Assembly (NCBI GenBank): GCA_947458585.1
Contig: CANGYY010000027.1
Span: 1 to 32,002 of the forward strand
DNA: 32,002 nt
From: Cyclobacteriaceae bacterium
GTDB lineage: Bacteria; Bacteroidota; Bacteroidia; Cytophagales; Cyclobacteriaceae
Direction: 5' to 3'
This document shows, piece after piece, positions 15,666-24,291 of this stretch. The stretch's first letter is position 1. Every line of letters starts with the position of its first letter. A model generated the notes under the pieces. It saw only the letters and a list, made by a program, of their open reading frames with translations, did no database searches and was not told the origin of the DNA. Position numbers and translations under genes: made by a program.

Positions 15666-15867
15666 GAATCCCAATTACCACTGAAATTTTCCTAATGAAC
15701 TAAAATTCAACAGATTAATTTCTAAAACCCAAAACCTTTTTCAAAGGTATTCCGTAGAAAGAATTGTGCGGTTCGTCGGGTAGAAATCTATTTTTTTCTG
15801 GAGTAATGACCCTTCGGACTTCATTTTTTTCGCTTCTTTTTTTCATTAATCCTAAATTTTTAAAATC
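15666..15867. other. Intergenic, no feature recognised
   Basis: About 200 AT-rich bases separate the duplication scar from the lipoprotein gene. I see no gene, hairpin with a T-run, or clear TAnnTTTG box in it. Together with the preceding segments this makes an 899-base stretch (14969-15867) without an intact gene. Confidence 0.5.
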
Positions 15868-16596
15868 ATGAGACAAAAATTGTTTTTTATTTGGAACCTA
15901 ATTGCTGCCGCTGTTCTAATTTCCTGCGAGTCTATAGAGGAGAACCAAACTCAAATGACAGAGAACAAAAATTCGTTTTTATCTTCAAGCACTTTTGAAA
16001 GAATAAAGCCTTCTATTGATTTTTATGGAGATTTGGACCTAAAAAATAGCAAGGAGGAAGTACTGAATAATGGTGAAATCACAATTTCTACATTTCGAAT
16101 ACCAGTCACAAAAAATGGGAGATTAATTGGAAACATTATAGCAGTGGATCTAGGTAAATCAGGGTTTTTACCTTTTGGAGACACATTCGCTGTAAATTTT
16201 GAAGATTACTCAGACTTTAATCAGAAGACTCTTTCGGGAACAATAGAAATGGTGGACATGAATTATGAAAATTTTGTTCACTCTAAAATTCGAGTAGTTG
16301 AAAATAACATAATTGATTGGGAAGGAAATGGCCTTTCTCCAAAATTAAAAGCCAAATATTCTAATCTAAGGAAAGATTCTACAACCATCAAAAAACTTAA
16401 TATCCGAACACAAACCTACACTTGTGATGACAATAAAAATGGTGATGTTTCTTTTTCAGAATGCTATCGCTGCGTAAAAGAGTCTATCGAAATGGATGGC
16501 ACAAGTGCTTTTTTTTGTGATATCCCATTAAATGGCTGGATTGGCTGCTGGGCAGTATCCACAGTTTTTTGTGTTTTTATTTCTTCCAATTATTAA
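15868..16596 (+). CDS. Lipoprotein with cysteine-rich C-terminal tail, unknown function
   Basis: The 242-aa product has a lipoprotein signal (LIAAAVLISC, lipidated C20). The middle of about 160 residues is polar, rich in beta-type sequence and cysteine-free, with the conserved-looking segment VTKNGRLIGNIIAVDLGKSG. The last 57 residues contain six cysteines (C186, C199, C202, C217, C227, C235) and end in a hydrophobic Gly/Trp/Val-rich stretch (GWIGCWAVSTVFCVFISSN). That tail resembles a small disulfide-bonded secreted peptide more than a typical envelope lipoprotein. I do not recognise a family. The gene for a small membrane protein follows after 11 nt, so they are probably co-transcribed. The AT-rich composition fits the surrounding acquired DNA. 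Confidence 0.65.
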   Translation: MRQKLFFIWNLIAAAVLISCESIEENQTQMTENKNSFLSSSTFERIKPSIDFYGDLDLKNSKEEVLNNGEITISTFRIPVTKNGRLIGNIIAVDLGKSGFLPFGDTFAVNFEDYSDFNQKTLSGTIEMVDMNYENFVHSKIRVVENNIIDWEGNGLSPKLKAKYSNLRKDSTTIKKLNIRTQTYTCDDNKNGDVSFSECYRCVKESIEMDGTSAFFCDIPLNGWIGCWAVSTVFCVFISSNY

Positions 16597-16607
16597 ACCT
16601 TAAACTT

Positions 16608-16877
16608 ATGGAAACTCTCCTAATCTCTCTTATTCTGCTATTGGTGTTGATTTTGGTAGTCGTCACGGTACTAGAAATTGCAAGTAACTCCTTACTCCAC
16701 CTTAGAGAAAAAATAAGTTTTATCGCTGTTGTGATTGGATGCCCTCCATTTGGGATTTTGTTTTACCACTTTTTCAAGCGAAGGAGACAGAAAAATAATG
16801 GTGTGGTTCCCAAACTTTCCGTAGGTTTCGAGACCAAAACCGAGTTGAATGAATCCAAACGAAACCTCCATTTTTGA
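16608..16877 (+). CDS. Small membrane protein, PLDc_N-like
   Basis: The 89-aa product has two hydrophobic helices, about 4-24 ([20 protein letters not shown]) and 37-54 ([18 protein letters not shown]), then a basic segment KRRRQK. The arrangement, with a small-residue PPFG turn before a basic end, resembles the PLDc_N / phospholipase-D-nuclease N-terminal type of small membrane protein. The ATG at 16608 is preferred to an in-frame ATG at 16569 that lies inside the upstream gene. It overlaps the start of the acetyltransferase gene by 29 nt. An immunity or anchoring role for the upstream cysteine-rich protein is conceivable but unsupported by homology. Confidence 0.6.
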   Translation: METLLISLILLLVLILVVVTVLEIASNSLLHLREKISFIAVVIGCPPFGILFYHFFKRRRQKNNGVVPKLSVGFETKTELNESKRNLHF

Positions 16878-17421
16878 AAGAATGCTAGCCGGAGGGCTGA
16901 TTTCTTTTGAGGACCCAGAATACACCAAGATTTTTGAGGAGGTGTCCAAGACTATCCAACAATCCCAAGCCTTAAATACTTCCACTGATATTGCCCAAAT
17001 TCGAGCGCGCCTGTCGGAGGTAATCGGGCAGCCGGTAGACGAGAGCACCACCGTATTTACCCCTTTCCATACCAATTTCGGGAAACACATTTCCTTGGGT
17101 AAAAACGTGTTTATCAACCATGCCTGCACCTTTCTAGACCTAGGAGGTATTGTAATCGAAGACGAGGTCCTCGTAGGACCTAAGGTAAGTTTGATTACCG
17201 AAAACCACCCTGTTCGACCGGAGGATCGCAAGATGCTGGACTTGAAGGGCATCGTCTTGAAGCGAAACTGTTGGATCGGCGCCAATTCCGTGATTCTACC
17301 AGGGGTGACTGTGGGCGAAAATTCCGTGGTAGCAGCAGGGTCAGTGGTCACCAAAGATGTGCCTACCGATACTGTGGTGGCAGGAGTACCTGCTCGAGTG
17401 ATCAAAAAAGTAACGGAATGA
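16849..17421 (+). CDS. Sugar O-acetyltransferase (maltose/galactoside acetyltransferase-like)
   Basis: The 190-aa product has an N-terminal helical cap with the MAC-like segment [20 protein letters not shown] and a left-handed beta-helix of hexapeptide repeats ([17 protein letters not shown] ... [15 protein letters not shown] ... [32 protein letters not shown]). The catalytic histidine is probably in TENHPV. These trimeric enzymes transfer acetyl from acetyl-CoA to sugars or other hydroxyl groups; the in vivo substrate is often unknown. It is higher in GC than the preceding two genes although it overlaps one of them. A broken copy lies at 15382-15614. It is followed after 12 nt by the DUF2200 gene, likely in the same transcript. 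Confidence 0.9.
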   Translation: MNPNETSIFERMLAGGLISFEDPEYTKIFEEVSKTIQQSQALNTSTDIAQIRARLSEVIGQPVDESTTVFTPFHTNFGKHISLGKNVFINHACTFLDLGGIVIEDEVLVGPKVSLITENHPVRPEDRKMLDLKGIVLKRNCWIGANSVILPGVTVGENSVVAAGSVVTKDVPTDTVVAGVPARVIKKVTE

Positions 17422-17433
17422 TCAGCCAAGGAA

Positions 17434-17802
17434 ATGGAAGCTACTGAAGACCACCATCGACGAGTTGCTGAGTTGACCTTTGCCTCGGTCTATCCGCATT
17501 ATTGCACCAAGGTCCTAAAGCACCAACGTAGTCTGGAAGAATTGCATCAGGTCATTGAATGGCTCACGGGTTTTGACCAAAAAGAATGGGAAGCATTAAT
17601 CGCCGAAAAGGCAACCTTCGCTACTTTTTTTGAGCGAGCTCGGCTGCATCCCAATGCACCGATGATCACAGGAATGATTTGTGGGTACCGAATTGAGGAA
17701 TTGGACAATGAATTGACTCGAAAGGTCAGGTACCTAGACAAGTTGGTCGATGAACTGGCAAAAGGAAGAAAAATGGAAAAAATTTTAAGAACTGAGAAAT
17801 AA
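17434..17802 (+). CDS. DUF2200 family protein
   Basis: The 122-aa product matches the DUF2200 family along its whole length: FASVYPHYCTKVLK, EVIEWLTG-type segment (HQVIEWLTGFDQKEWEAL), ITGMICGYRIEELDNEL and the C-terminal RYLDKLVDELAKGRKMEKIL. The typical aromatic-rich FASVYP opening is intact. The function is unknown; it is cytosolic by sequence. The usual family N-terminus starts close to this residue, so ATG 17434 is accepted. It is 12 nt behind the acetyltransferase gene. Confidence 0.88.
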   Translation: MEATEDHHRRVAELTFASVYPHYCTKVLKHQRSLEELHQVIEWLTGFDQKEWEALIAEKATFATFFERARLHPNAPMITGMICGYRIEELDNELTRKVRYLDKLVDELAKGRKMEKILRTEK

Positions 17803-17945
17803 GATTGCTAGTCCTGGTTTATTTTTTCTCTTTGAACAACTTAGCCAAGACCTAAGCGTAGAGAGAAATCAAGCGTAGGTTATTTATTTGTTTCCAAATT
17901 TAGAAACTTTTTTAATTATTTTTTTTAACTTCGATTATTCTAACA

Positions 17946-18278
17946 ATGAAATTCTTTGAAACAAAATTTTTAGATGCTGCTGATAAATTTCTGTCCGAAT
18001 TAGATCCAAAAATTGTAAGAAAAGTCCTGTACAACATCGATTTGGCTGAACAAACCCATGATCCAAAACTCTTAAAGAAACTTTCACAAGAAATCTGGGA
18101 ATTCCGAACCAATTATACTGGTCTTCAAATTAGACTTCTTGCTTTTTGGGATAAAAGAGAAAAGAATAAATCCTTGGTAATTGCCACTCATGGCTTTTTA
18201 AAAAAAGACGATAAAGTCCCAAAAAATGAAATCGAACGTGCTTTAAAACTTAAAGAAATCTATTTTGCTACCTTCTGA
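17946..18278 (+). CDS. HigB-type toxin (RelE/Gp49-like mRNA interferase)
   Basis: The 110-aa basic protein has the RelE/ParE superfamily pattern of the phage-derived Gp49-like/HigB group: a helical opening with VRKVLYNIDLAEQT, then LKKLSQEIWEFRTNYTG and QIRLLAFWDK strands, LVIATHGFLKKDDKVPKNEIERAL near the end. The H-G-F-x-K-K motif and the final amphipathic helix are characteristic. Such toxins cleave mRNA at the ribosome. The toxin gene precedes the antitoxin gene, which starts 12 nt later, the order usual for higBA. A near-match TAACTTCG to the -7 consensus lies about 20 nt upstream. Confidence 0.87.
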   Translation: MKFFETKFLDAADKFLSELDPKIVRKVLYNIDLAEQTHDPKLLKKLSQEIWEFRTNYTGLQIRLLAFWDKREKNKSLVIATHGFLKKDDKVPKNEIERALKLKEIYFATF

Positions 18279-18290
18279 AAAACATAAAAT

Positions 18291-18617
18291 ATGTCTAACA
18301 AAGAAATGAAACTTCATTCCCTTGCCGAAATGAAAGACAAGCACCTCGGTAAACTTGGATCAGAAGAACGCGACCACTACGAGTACGAACTTCGGATGGA
18401 AGTTTTGGGCAAAATGATCAAATCAACCCGGCAAGAGAGAAAACTGACCCAAGAAGAGCTTGGCCAGTTGGTAGGCGTACAAAAAGCCCAAATCTCAAAG
18501 CTTGAAAGTAGCGCCAACAGTGCTACGGTGGATACACTCTTAAAAATATTTACCGCGCTCAAAGCTGAAATAAATTTCAGCGTAAAGCTGGATGATCGGT
18601 TTGTCAAACTTCCGTAG
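18291..18617 (+). CDS. HigA-type antitoxin, XRE-family HTH regulator
   Basis: The 108-aa product has an XRE helix-turn-helix at about 38-92: GKMIKSTRQERKLTQEELGQ, VGVQKAQISKLESS, then the supporting helix TVDTLLKIFTALKAE. Antitoxins of this group bind and neutralise the toxin and repress their shared promoter, so autoregulation upstream of 17946 is expected. The HTH sits in the C-terminal half; the N-terminal 35 residues are charged and probably contact the toxin. A 12-bp palindrome ATGGATATCCAT lies downstream at 18667-18678, not upstream, so it is unlikely to be the operator. Confidence 0.88.
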   Translation: MSNKEMKLHSLAEMKDKHLGKLGSEERDHYEYELRMEVLGKMIKSTRQERKLTQEELGQLVGVQKAQISKLESSANSATVDTLLKIFTALKAEINFSVKLDDRFVKLP

Positions 18618-18702
18618 CGATTCCACGGTTCGCTGCCAATAAATAAATACATCTACTCCTTAAAGGATGGATATCCATTAAATCCATTTACCAAAAAAAA
18701 AA

Positions 18703-19212
18703 ATGAAAACGCTCCTCCTACTTTGCTTCCTCTCTTTCGTTCACTTGGCCAAAGCTCAAATACAGGAGAACAATTCCCTGTTCCAAGACTTAAAGGCCCA
18801 AGACAGTGTATTCTTCGAACGAGGATTTAATCGCTGCGACCTGAATTACTTGAAAGAAAAGGTAGCCGAAGACTTGCGTTTTTACCACGACCAAGGCGGC
18901 TTTCAGGACAAAACTAAATTCTTGGAAAATACGGCAAACAATATCTGTGGCCCGGGTGACAAAAAACCCATCCGGAAAGTCGACGCTGAGAGTTTGGAAG
19001 TTTTTCCCATGAATTCAGGTGGCAAACTCTACGGAGCCATACAAACGGGTATCCACCATTTTTACCTACGCGAAACTGGCAAAGAAGACCTCTGGACCAG
19101 CACCGCGAAATTTACGCACCTCTGGATTTTGGAAGAGGAAACTTGGAAACTCAAAGAGGTTCTCAGTTACGATCACCAGAGTGATTCCCCTCCACTTTCC
19201 CATAAGGATTGA
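18703..19212 (+). CDS. Secreted NTF2-like (DUF4440-type) protein
   Basis: The 169-aa product has a Sec signal peptide (MKTLLLLCFLSFVHLAKAQ, cleavage after AKA). The mature part follows the NTF2-like/DUF4440 pattern: a helix ending LKAQDSVFFERGFNRCDLNYLKE, then FYHDQGGF, a cone of strands with GAIQTGIHHFYLRE, and a final strand pair WILEEETWKLKEVLSYDHQ. The family often serves as a small-molecule-binding or structural domain. It is probably periplasmic or secreted. A short run of A residues precedes the ATG, and no neighbour suggests a pathway. Confidence 0.8.
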   Translation: MKTLLLLCFLSFVHLAKAQIQENNSLFQDLKAQDSVFFERGFNRCDLNYLKEKVAEDLRFYHDQGGFQDKTKFLENTANNICGPGDKKPIRKVDAESLEVFPMNSGGKLYGAIQTGIHHFYLRETGKEDLWTSTAKFTHLWILEEETWKLKEVLSYDHQSDSPPLSHKD

Positions 19213-19282
19213 TTGAATTTGGTGTATTTGTCATTTTTTCCTCGCTTAATTTTCCCTACCTTAACTCATTCTAGTTCAGACC

Positions 19283-20170
19283 ATGGAAAAACTCAACAAA
19301 GCCGATATCCCGCAGGAGGCATTTGACCTCTACGACTACTACTGCCACAACAAGTTGGATCGCAGAACCTTCATCGAAAAGCTTTCCGTCTATGCGGTAG
19401 GAGGCATCACTGTGGCTGCCTTATTGGGTAGCATGATGCCCGATTACGCTAGCGGTCGCACGGTGGCCCTAGACGACGAGCGACTGCAGAGTTCGGATTA
19501 CTTGATGTACAACTCCCCCAAAGGAGGTGGACAAATCAAAGCACTTTTGTCCAAACCTACCGGTAAGGGTAAGTTTCCAGGAATCATCGTAGTTCATGAA
19601 AACCGGGGGCTGAATCCCTACATTGAAGATGTGGGAAGAAAGTGTGCTGTGGATGGCTTTATTTCCCTTGCCCCAGACGCCTTGACCCCACTAGGTGGCT
19701 ACCCGGGCAATGACGACGAGGGTCGGGCCATGCAGGCCAAGCGTACCCGTGAGGAAATGCTAGAGGACTTTATTGCCGCTTATGAATTTTTAAAGAACCA
19801 TCCCGACTGCAACGGCAAAGTGGGCGTAGTAGGCTTTTGCTTTGGAGGTTGGATCTCCAACATGATGGCAGTACGAATCCCAGACCTCAAAGCAGCAGTA
19901 CCCTACTATGGGGGTCAGCCCGAAGTCAGCGATGTTCCCAAAATCAATGCGCCACTCTTGATCATCTATGCTGCGCTAGACGAGCGCGTCAATGCAGGTT
20001 GGCCTGCCTATGAAGCTGCACTTCAAGCCAATGGAAAAGAGTTTGAGATGATCAACTACCCAGGTGTCAATCACGGGTTTCACAACTACAGCACACCACG
20101 CTACGACGAACCCACGGCTAAGGCAGCTTGGGAAAAAACCATTGCCTTTTTTACCAAAAAACTAAGTTAA
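19283..20170 (+). CDS. Dienelactone hydrolase family protein with Tat signal
   Basis: The 295-aa alpha/beta hydrolase carries the dienelactone-hydrolase triad: nucleophile C186 in GFCFGG, acid D233 in LDERV, and H264 in GVNHGFHNY. The conserved E106 lies in VHENRG, which poises the cysteine in this family. The N-terminus contains a twin-arginine motif DRRTFIEKL (26-34) before a hydrophobic GGITVAALLG stretch, so Tat-dependent export is predicted. Members cleave lactones or esters in aromatic degradation, but many have unassigned substrates. No catechol-pathway genes are in the window, so a general esterase role is possible. The start ATG 19283 gives the usual YDYYCHNKLDRR family opening. Confidence 0.9.
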   Translation: MEKLNKADIPQEAFDLYDYYCHNKLDRRTFIEKLSVYAVGGITVAALLGSMMPDYASGRTVALDDERLQSSDYLMYNSPKGGGQIKALLSKPTGKGKFPGIIVVHENRGLNPYIEDVGRKCAVDGFISLAPDALTPLGGYPGNDDEGRAMQAKRTREEMLEDFIAAYEFLKNHPDCNGKVGVVGFCFGGWISNMMAVRIPDLKAAVPYYGGQPEVSDVPKINAPLLIIYAALDERVNAGWPAYEAALQANGKEFEMINYPGVNHGFHNYSTPRYDEPTAKAAWEKTIAFFTKKLS

Positions 20171-20234
20171 TCCAAGCGCAAGGATAGGAACTGGGCAAAG
20201 GCGGTAAAAACTAAATTCAAAAGACTGCTTGCCT

Positions 20235-21533
20235 ATGATGGACCAATTGCTGATCGACACCGAACACTTTACCCTGAGTTCCTGGGAGTTTTTTGTGCGG
20301 CTACTCGTGAGCATAGGCATAGGGGTGGTGATCGGTCTGGAAAGGCAATACAGTGCCATTAAGGAGCATGCGAATGGGTATTTCGGGATACGAACCTTTA
20401 CTTTTTATGCCTTGCTGGGCTGCGTATCCGTCCTTTTCTACTTTCTCTTCTCCCCTTGGATCTACATCGCCCTATTTTTAGGCTTGGTAATCCTCACTGC
20501 CGTGGCTTACTGGCAAACCGCCTTAAAAGGAGACCGAGGGTTAACTACGGAAGTCACCGCCTTACTCACCTTTGTGCTTGGTAGCATGGCGGCTTACGGC
20601 TTGATTTCATTTAGCCTGATGCTCACGGTGATTGTGGTCGTTCTGCTCTCCTCCAAATTTAAGATCAAAGCCTTTGTCGGGAAAATTACCGCCGAAGAAC
20701 TGTATGCCTTCATTCGCTTTGTGGTATTGGCTTTGCTTATTTTTCCTTTTTTACCGAATGAAAACTACGGCCCCTACGAAGTCCTTAATCCTAAAGAAAT
20801 AGGTGGGGTAGTGTTACTGACTTCTGCCTTGGGATTTTTGGGATATATCTTGATCAAAACACTAGGCAATCATCTTGGAATACTTTTGGGTGGACTCTTG
20901 GGAGGTTTGGTGTCGAGTACTTCGATTACCTGGGTCTATTCCAAAAAAAGTAAGGAAAATCCTTCTTTATCCGCTTCCTGCGCTACTGCAATTTTAGGAG
21001 CGTCTTCCATCCTATACATCCGAGTGGGCGTGTGGACTGCCCTCTTTTATGCCCCACTATTCCGTTCTCTTGTGGTATACCTCATCTTATTGCTAGTAGC
21101 GGCCTTAGGCGTCACTTTCTATACCCACTTGAAGGAAAATAAGCCTTCCTCCCCTTCCGATAATTCGGCCTTATCCAAACCGCTTGATTTGGTTGGCGCT
21201 TTGATTTTTGGGGGAATCTACGTGCTTATCCTCCTTGCAGTAAGCTATGCCAACGATTACTTTGGAGACCAGGGAACCCTTATGTCCAGCGCGCTGGCTG
21301 GAATCTCGGACATCGATGCAGTCAGCATTTCCATCGCCAAACTTACCGGTAATTCCATTTCACTCCCCTTGGCGGAAGTTGCTATCCTCATTGCCTGCTT
21401 ATCCAACACGCTAGTGAAATTGGGATTAGGCTGCTACTTGGGCAGCCCACAACTCCGGAAGTTGCTCCTTAGAGGCTATGGATTTAGTGGGGGCTGTTGC
21501 CTACTGATTATTCTTCTGATTCTTTTTTCCTGA
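20235..21533 (+). CDS. MgtC/SapB plus DUF4010 membrane protein
   Basis: The 432-aa integral membrane protein begins with a MgtC/SapB-type N-terminal domain (RLLVSIGIGVVIGLERQYS, then GIRTFTFYALLG) followed by DUF4010 repeats of hydrophobic helices, including GGLLGGLVSSTSITWVYSKKS and SALAGISDIDAVSISIAKL. Roughly a dozen membrane segments are visible, with one polar break at about 300-320 (KENKPSSPSDNSALSKP). Function is unknown; some MgtC-domain proteins affect Mg2+ or membrane-potential homeostasis. ATG 20235 or ATG 20238 is the start; an in-frame TTG at 20229 is less likely. Confidence 0.85.
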   Translation: MMDQLLIDTEHFTLSSWEFFVRLLVSIGIGVVIGLERQYSAIKEHANGYFGIRTFTFYALLGCVSVLFYFLFSPWIYIALFLGLVILTAVAYWQTALKGDRGLTTEVTALLTFVLGSMAAYGLISFSLMLTVIVVVLLSSKFKIKAFVGKITAEELYAFIRFVVLALLIFPFLPNENYGPYEVLNPKEIGGVVLLTSALGFLGYILIKTLGNHLGILLGGLLGGLVSSTSITWVYSKKSKENPSLSASCATAILGASSILYIRVGVWTALFYAPLFRSLVVYLILLLVAALGVTFYTHLKENKPSSPSDNSALSKPLDLVGALIFGGIYVLILLAVSYANDYFGDQGTLMSSALAGISDIDAVSISIAKLTGNSISLPLAEVAILIACLSNTLVKLGLGCYLGSPQLRKLLLRGYGFSGGCCLLIILLILFS

Positions 21534-21687
21534 GTGTGCTGGTTTGGAAAAACTTGAAGGCCAAACCATGCATCCACAATCCAAACCATCCTTTGGAAAA
21601 TTTGGAATAAATCGTTGGACGGTAGCTCGTTTTTGTTTCTTTTTTTCTAATTTTTGATAGCCTCCGCCTTTAGCCTATCCTTGATTT

Positions 21688-23019
21688 ATGTCTACGCTCC
21701 TCTTTCTCTTTCTGATCATCGCCATCATCCTAATCGCCATCATCCGCTACGAAATCCATCCCTTTCTAGCACTTTTTGGTGGAGCCATCGGATACGGTTT
21801 GCTGGTAGGCATGGACCTCAACATGATTTTGCAATCCATCACCGAAGGCTTTGGTGGAATGATGGGTAATGTTGGTTTGCTGATTTTATTTGGGGTGATC
21901 CTAGGAACCTTCCTTGAAAAAACTGGAGGTGCCATGGTTATTGCCGAAAAGGTCTTGTCCTGGGTGGGCGAAAAATCGATCAATCTCTCTTTGATGCTCA
22001 GCGGCTGGGTACTTTCTATTCCCGTATTTGGGGATAGCACCATCTTGATGATGAATCCCATCGCCAAGTCTCTATCTGCTAAAAGTACGGTTTCCTATGC
22101 AGCCACCATCGTGGCCGTTTCCTTGGGGGCCATGGCTAGCCACTCTCTGATTCCTCCTACCCCAGGACCCATTGCGGCGGCTGGTATTTTGGGGGCAGAC
22201 CTAGGACAAGTGATTCTTTACGGTACGGTTGTTTCCTTAATCGCCTTGATTCCCGTCTATTTTTTCGTGCAAAAGTGGGTAACCCAAATTTCTGTTCGTC
22301 CCCAAGAAAATCCTCAAGATCAATACATTCTCCCAGAAGAACGGCCGAAGTTAGCAACCTCCCTCCTCCCTATCCTAACTCCTCTGGTTTTGATTTTTCT
22401 GGCTTCCATTGCTAGTTACCCATCCAAACCATTTGGTGAAGGCACCTTACCTGAAGTGCTTACCTTCTTGGGAAGCCCGATCATCGCGCTGTTGATCGGA
22501 GCACTGCTTTCGTTTACCTTACCCAAAAAACTAGACCGAAAATTAGTATCTGCAACGGGCTGGATTGGGGAAGCCCTAATCGCCGCTGCACCAGTGATCT
22601 TTATCACGGGGGCCGGGGCAGTATTTGGAAAAATGCTGCAGAATTCGGGTATAGGAACGGTAGTCACTGACTCCCTTCAGGGTGCAAATTGGGGGCTATT
22701 TCTACCTTTCCTCCTTGCCTTTGGGCTCAAATGTGCCCAAGGATCCACCACGGTCGCCATGATCACTACGGCATCCATCGTCGCACCACTACTAGGCCCT
22801 CTTGGACTCGATACGGATATGCTTAAAGTATTTGCTACCATCGCCATTGGATCTGGAGCCCTTGCCATCTCCCATGCCAACGATTCTGCCTTTTGGGTGG
22901 TCACGCAACTTTCGGGCATGAGCACCAAGCAAGGCAATCTCTCCCACAGTTTGGGAACACTCATCACCTCTTTCTCTGCCATGGCTGTACTGTACCTGAT
23001 CAGTTTGGTGATGTCCTAA
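21688..23019 (+). CDS. GntP family gluconate:H+ symporter-like permease
   Basis: The 443-aa product matches GntP permeases in length and motifs: hydrophobic N-terminus with an IRYEIHPFLALFGGA segment, LLILFGVILGTFLEKTGGA, SIPVFGDSTILMMNPIAKS, and SHSLIPPTPGPIAAAGILGADLG, then AQGSTTVAMITTASI and SHANDSAFWVV late in the protein. The family imports gluconate and related hydroxyacids with protons. No gluconate kinase or dehydrogenase adjoins, so substrate is inferred only from family. An inverted repeat TGGTTTGG/CCAAACCA lies in the upstream gap (about 21539-21567) but has no T-run. Confidence 0.9.
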   Translation: MSTLLFLFLIIAIILIAIIRYEIHPFLALFGGAIGYGLLVGMDLNMILQSITEGFGGMMGNVGLLILFGVILGTFLEKTGGAMVIAEKVLSWVGEKSINLSLMLSGWVLSIPVFGDSTILMMNPIAKSLSAKSTVSYAATIVAVSLGAMASHSLIPPTPGPIAAAGILGADLGQVILYGTVVSLIALIPVYFFVQKWVTQISVRPQENPQDQYILPEERPKLATSLLPILTPLVLIFLASIASYPSKPFGEGTLPEVLTFLGSPIIALLIGALLSFTLPKKLDRKLVSATGWIGEALIAAAPVIFITGAGAVFGKMLQNSGIGTVVTDSLQGANWGLFLPFLLAFGLKCAQGSTTVAMITTASIVAPLLGPLGLDTDMLKVFATIAIGSGALAISHANDSAFWVVTQLSGMSTKQGNLSHSLGTLITSFSAMAVLYLISLVMS

Positions 23020-23092
23020 TTCCCTCCTAGGAATCCCATTTAAATTCCTCCAACTCATTTTCCAAAGGGATCAGCCTTTACTTGCGTATTCG

Positions 23093-23100
23093 TACCTTTG
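23093..23100 (+). promoter_or_regulatory. DEAD-box helicase promoter -7 element
   Basis: TACCTTTG is a perfect TAnnTTTG match, 14 nt upstream of the ATG at 23115. The implied leader is about 10 nt. It also rules out an upstream in-frame start at 23082. Confidence 0.6.
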
Positions 23101-23114
23101 TCAAAATTAATCTC

Positions 23115-24287
23115 ATGCATTTTTCCGACCTAGGTCTTTCCCCTGCACTGCTGACGGCTATTCAACGAGCCAACTACGATTCGCCTTATCCCATCCAGGT
23201 GGAGGCTATCCCTGCAGTTTTGCAACAAAAAGATATCCTAGGTTTAGCACCAACTGGCTCTGGAAAAACTGCCGCTTACATCCTACCCATCCTACAGCAA
23301 CTGCTGCAGCAAGAGGCCCCACGCGATCGCCAGGTGCCCGTTTTGGTGCTTGTACCTACCCGGGAATTGGCTATCCAAGTGGCTGAGGTCACCGAAAACT
23401 TCAGTCGCTTTCTCCCCCGACGCATTAAATCTCTAGCCATTTTTGGAGGAGTATCCATCAATCCCCAAATGATGAAACTGGGGGGTGTCGAAATCCTAAT
23501 TGCCACTCCGGGAAGATTGATTGACCTCGTGGGGCGAAATTCCGTAGGCATCAGCCGTATCCAAACCCTCGTGATCGATGAAGCGGACAAACTCTTGCAA
23601 ATGGGGTTTCGCGAGGAGATGGATCACCTCCTGGAACTCACTCCTAAAAAGAAACAAACGCTGCTTTTTTCTGCTACCCAGGACCAAGAACTCGCTTCGC
23701 TTATCCAGCAACTCCTAAAAAATCCTATTGAAATTCAAGTTGCACCAACAGATTTCACCCCTGACGCCATCCATCAGGAAGCCTATCGCGTAAGTCCAGA
23801 AACCAAAGGGCCATTTCTCCGCCAACTCATTCAGTCTGGAGATTGGAAACAAATCCTAGTCTTTGCCTCGTCCATCCGCACTGCGGATAACCTAGTCGTG
23901 AAATTGAATAAAAATGGCATAAACGCGGTCGCATTTCACGGCGACAAAAGCCAAGGAGCACGTACAGAAGCCCTGGCCAAGTTTAAGTCTGGAAAAACCA
24001 GGGTGCTGGTCGCTACCGACCTCGCAGCGCGAGGCATCGATATTCAGGGATTGCCCCTAGTGATCAACTACGAACTGCCCCGCTCCCCAAAGGATTACAT
24101 CCACCGCATTGGACGTACAGGCAGAGCAGGAGCCACTGGGCATGCGATTAGCCTCATTACCCCAGAGGAGCAGCACCACTTCAAAGTCATTCAAAAGAAG
24201 ATGGGAAAATGGGTCACCTTGGTCCCAGCAGAAGCCTTCGGTAAACCAATCGATTTACCGAACCCAAGTGAGGATTCAGAAGCCTGA
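23115..24287 (+). CDS. DEAD-box ATP-dependent RNA helicase (RhlE-like)
   Basis: The 390-aa product shows all DEAD-box motifs: Q motif with Q28 (YPIQ), Walker A APTGSGKT (45-52), PTRELA (81-86), TPGR (131-134), DEAD (155-158), SAT, then in the second RecA domain VATDLAARGIDI and HRIGRTGRAG. The short C-terminal tail without basic extensions makes a compact RhlE-type enzyme for ribosome assembly or mRNA turnover. The start is ATG 23115 (MHFSDLGLSPALL), right behind a TAnnTTTG box. It converges with the UPF1-like helicase gene, leaving only 4 nt between stops. Confidence 0.93.
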   Translation: MHFSDLGLSPALLTAIQRANYDSPYPIQVEAIPAVLQQKDILGLAPTGSGKTAAYILPILQQLLQQEAPRDRQVPVLVLVPTRELAIQVAEVTENFSRFLPRRIKSLAIFGGVSINPQMMKLGGVEILIATPGRLIDLVGRNSVGISRIQTLVIDEADKLLQMGFREEMDHLLELTPKKKQTLLFSATQDQELASLIQQLLKNPIEIQVAPTDFTPDAIHQEAYRVSPETKGPFLRQLIQSGDWKQILVFASSIRTADNLVVKLNKNGINAVAFHGDKSQGARTEALAKFKSGKTRVLVATDLAARGIDIQGLPLVINYELPRSPKDYIHRIGRTGRAGATGHAISLITPEEQHHFKVIQKKMGKWVTLVPAEAFGKPIDLPNPSEDSEA

Positions 24288-24291
24288 GAAC

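Noticed and set aside
18667..18678. 12-bp palindrome ATGGATATCCAT as the HigA operator
   Set aside because: It lies downstream of the toxin-antitoxin pair, not at its promoter.
21539..21567. TGGTTTGG / CCAAACCA inverted repeat as a terminator
   Set aside because: Loop is 13 nt and no T-run follows; could be chance in a 154-bp gap.
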